Assembly: GCF_011009555.1 (NCBI RefSeq)
Contig: NZ_QXHD01000004.1
Location: 4,419,929 to 4,464,678, forward strand
Source of the DNA: Adonisia turfae CCMR0081
GTDB taxonomy: Bacteria > Cyanobacteriota > Cyanobacteriia > Phormidesmidales > Phormidesmidaceae
Length of the DNA: 44,750 nucleotides
Direction: 5' to 3'
Part shown: positions 43,375-44,750 of the stretch, one piece after another
How the letters are laid out: each line of letters starts with the position of its first letter
Position numbering within the stretch: position 1 is the first letter of the stretch
Position numbers and translations under genes: made by a program
The notes under the pieces: generated by a model
What the model was told of the DNA's origin: nothing
What the model saw: the letters and a program-made list of their open reading frames with translations, nothing else
Database searches by the model: none

Positions 43375-43911
43375 ATGAAAGCTCAATATACTTCTGTGGC
43401 ACTAGTTGCGGCTGGCATTGCCATACTTTCGACGACAACACCTGCTGCTGCCGCCAATATCTTTATTGGTAGCCGCGAATTTTCTGTTTCAACAATTTCT
43501 GGTGAGACATATGAAGATGTCTTGCCCACACTAAAAAAACAGCTCTTTTACGGGAACGAGGAACTCGCCGTAGATCTAGCAACACAGCATGCAACTAAAG
43601 GTCCCCTGTTCGCACATCTATTTGGTGAGCGCTTCGTTGGCCTCGATTTCATTGGAATCAAGTATGATCCTGCCTTTGTTGCCACCATTCCTCCCGAGTT
43701 TCGAGACTACGGAGACGAGGTATATCAAGAGGTTGTGTTTGCCGCTTCTTGCGATCGCCCTGATTTCTACGAATGTATACCCACCCCCTTTGACATATCT
43801 GATGTTCAGTTTGCCGTACTCCAACAGGTTCCTACACCGGCTCTACTGCCGAGCTTAATTGGACTAGGGCTGGCGGCTATTCGCAAGCGGAAGCAATCCA
43901 TCGAAGCTTAG
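43375..43911 (+). CDS. Exported PTPA-CTERM sorting-domain protein
   Basis: Starting at the ATG at 43375 (GGAG 9 nt upstream) the product is 178 residues; a GTG at 43324 would add an unnatural leader before the signal peptide. The signal peptide is MKAQYTSVALVAAGIAIL with cleavage after AAA near 24. The C terminus carries VPTPALLPSLIGLGLAAIRKRKQ-type structure: a PTPALLP motif, a hydrophobic helix and a basic end, as in the cyanobacterial PTPA variant of PEP-CTERM exosortase signals. The body has no catalytic motif and is of unknown function. An exosortase is not in the window. Confidence 0.88.
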   Translation: MKAQYTSVALVAAGIAILSTTTPAAAANIFIGSREFSVSTISGETYEDVLPTLKKQLFYGNEELAVDLATQHATKGPLFAHLFGERFVGLDFIGIKYDPAFVATIPPEFRDYGDEVYQEVVFAASCDRPDFYECIPTPFDISDVQFAVLQQVPTPALLPSLIGLGLAAIRKRKQSIEA

Positions 43912-43922
43912 GACTATAGCTG

Positions 43923-43953
43923 GTCTAGTGTGCCTATAACAGGCGCACTAGAC
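43923..43953. terminator. Strong hairpin after the PTPA-CTERM gene
   Basis: GTCTAGTGTGCCT (43923-43935) pairs with AGGCGCACTAGAC (43941-43953), 13 bp with one wobble and a 5-nt loop, 11 nt after the stop codon. No T-run follows, but the location between convergent genes fits transcript termination. Confidence 0.5.
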
Positions 43954-44021
43954 AACAACTGAGCATATTAACCAAATGCCTAACAATCAAACAAAGACGA
44001 AGACAATATCCTGAGCCATTG

Positions 44022-44073
44022 GACCGATGTCAGCGACCGATGTCAGCGACCGATGCCAGCGACCGATGCCAGC
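44022..44073. repeat. Four 13-bp tandem repeats
   Basis: GACCGATGTCAGC twice (44022-44047) and GACCGATGCCAGC twice (44048-44073), end to end, just beyond the YciI stop codon at 44075. The array forms the 3' flank of that gene. Confidence 0.9.
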
Positions 44074-44074
44074 G

Positions 44075-44344
44075 TTAGAAGACTTTATTCCACTCGTACA
44101 CTTCGTACTCGGTCCAAATACCATTAACCCAATAAGGATCATTCTCCACTAGCTGCCGAACTATGGCCTCATCATCAGCTTCATAGGTACCGAACACTTT
44201 ACTGTTATCGGTTGTTGGCCCCAACGAGGTCAACACGCCCTTTTCTTTTTGTGCTTGCAGTCCAGCGAGATGATCTGCACGATAAGGGGTGCGTTTCTCC
44301 AGAGCATTCTCACAGTAGCTCCCCCACATCACAAACTTGGCCAT
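44075..44344 (-). CDS. YciI-family (YCII-related) small protein
   Basis: The 89-residue protein has the ferredoxin-like YciI pattern: MAKFVMWGSYCENAL, YRADHLAGLQAQKEKGVL, GTYEADDEAIVRQLVENDPY and a C-terminal EVYEW strand. The conserved His (H26) and Asp (D76 region) of the family are present. AGGAG lies about 9 nt before the ATG at 44344. YciI proteins may be small enzymes or binding modules; the function is not known. Confidence 0.9.
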   Translation of the reverse strand: MAKFVMWGSYCENALEKRTPYRADHLAGLQAQKEKGVLTSLGPTTDNSKVFGTYEADDEAIVRQLVENDPYWVNGIWTEYEVYEWNKVF

Positions 44345-44403
44345 GGCTCTTTACTCCTGCTATCTGTTCACTAGCACAATAGACAGAATACAAGACCATC
44401 GCC

Positions 44404-44750
44404 TCAGGCCTTCACTTCACGAGTAGCCTGCGTATCCAAACTAGCCCCTAGCTTATCGGCAATGCCCTCAACCCAGCTTTCATCCTGTTTAGTGTAGCTG
44501 CGAGGCGCATTGGCCCCCAAAACCAGTACCCCCTTTTCCCCCATGGGTTGGCAAATTATTCCTTGGGTGTTTTCAGGCAAATAATTGAATTCAACCTTAC
44601 CAGGATAAAGTTTAAGATTCACCAAATAAACCGGCTGTTTTCTAGTCAGCGTACGCTCCATAATGGGGCCAACTTCAACCTCTTTATTGGGACCAAGAAT
44701 ACCGCGCCGCATCAATGTCTGACCATCGTAGTAAGCCACCAACGAACGAG
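44404..44750 (-). CDS. Cofactor assembly of complex C subunit B-like (CCB) protein, C-terminal part
   Basis: The frame is open from the window's right edge (RSLVAYYDGQTLMRRGIL) to its stop at 44404, about 115 residues. The text resembles the C-terminal GAF-like portion of cyanobacterial CCB2/CCB4-type proteins, which help attach haem c to cytochrome b6: GIICQPMGEKGVLVLGANAP then SWVEGIADKLGASL. It has no membrane helix in the visible part; those would lie in the missing N-terminal part. The assignment rests on general resemblance. Confidence 0.6.
   Translation of the reverse strand, partial: RSLVAYYDGQTLMRRGILGPNKEVEVGPIMERTLTRKQPVYLVNLKLYPGKVEFNYLPENTQGIICQPMGEKGVLVLGANAPRSYTKQDESWVEGIADKLGASLDTQATREVKA

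Noticed and set aside
1..44750. CRISPR arrays and tRNA genes
   Set aside because: No regularly spaced repeat-spacer pattern exists; the tandem repeats found have no spacers, and I recognised no cloverleaf sequence with TTC-arm consensus.

Overview
The window looks like chromosomal DNA of a cyanobacterium, probably a filamentous or Leptolyngbya/Leptothoe-like form, though I cannot fix the genus. The evidence is about 20 copies of the HIP1 octamer GCGATCGC, a Gly-tailed RRM RNA-binding protein, a class A RNase P RNA with tandem heptamers, a DUF4346 protein, a PTPA-CTERM sorting tail, a complex-C cofactor-assembly (CCB-type) fragment, WD40 signalling proteins and many two-component kinases.

Layout. 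0-6 kb: start of a LysR regulator divergent from a DJ-1/PfpI protein, an exported unknown protein, a xi-class glutathione transferase, a divergent ADP-ribosylglycohydrolase-like protein, a frameshifted small gene and a class V aminotransferase-fold protein. 6-12 kb: a long regulated leader, then a cytosolic papain-like (C1) peptidase followed at 111 nt by a TIR-transmembrane-14xWD40 protein; this pair is the first candidate conflict or cell-death module. 12-19 kb: exported metallo-beta-lactamase-fold hydrolase, a repeat-bearing spacer, the RRM protein, then a minus-strand run of LysE exporter, cyclic-nucleotide-binding-domain histidine kinase and membrane TPR protein, and a P-loop kinase-like protein. 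19-25 kb: an accessory island with a VapC-type toxin and its antitoxin, an IS1595-type element carrying both a -1 slippery site and an in-frame stop, an IS66 remnant, a 190-bp MITE with 8-bp target duplication, and a 1182-residue WD40-Roc/COR-zinc ribbon-TIR protein, the second candidate immune module. This stretch lies in a 9.4-kb interval where I found no HIP1.

25-34 kb: a receiver-glutaredoxin-like-thioredoxin-reductase-like fusion without the redox CxxC, a PhyH dioxygenase, a cupin, a MATE exporter, a TetR regulator with two clear operators (one placed between the -35 and -10 boxes of a GST promoter), a GST, a PPOX-type flavoprotein and a ZIP metal transporter. 34-45 kb: STAS protein, rnpB, RNase III, a Gfo/Idh/MocA oxidoreductase, a Cache-HAMP histidine kinase, a RibD-C reductase, a FemAB/GNAT-like protein, DUF4346, a GT2 polyprenyl-phosphate glycosyltransferase, a PTPA-CTERM exported protein, a YciI protein and a cut-off CCB-type assembly factor.

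A theme is stress and detoxification (two glutathione transferases, DJ-1, flavin/thioredoxin-type enzymes, MATE) mixed with cyanobacterial housekeeping RNA genes and two separate TIR/WD40 sensor-effector loci. Functions come from motif recognition by eye; no database search was run.
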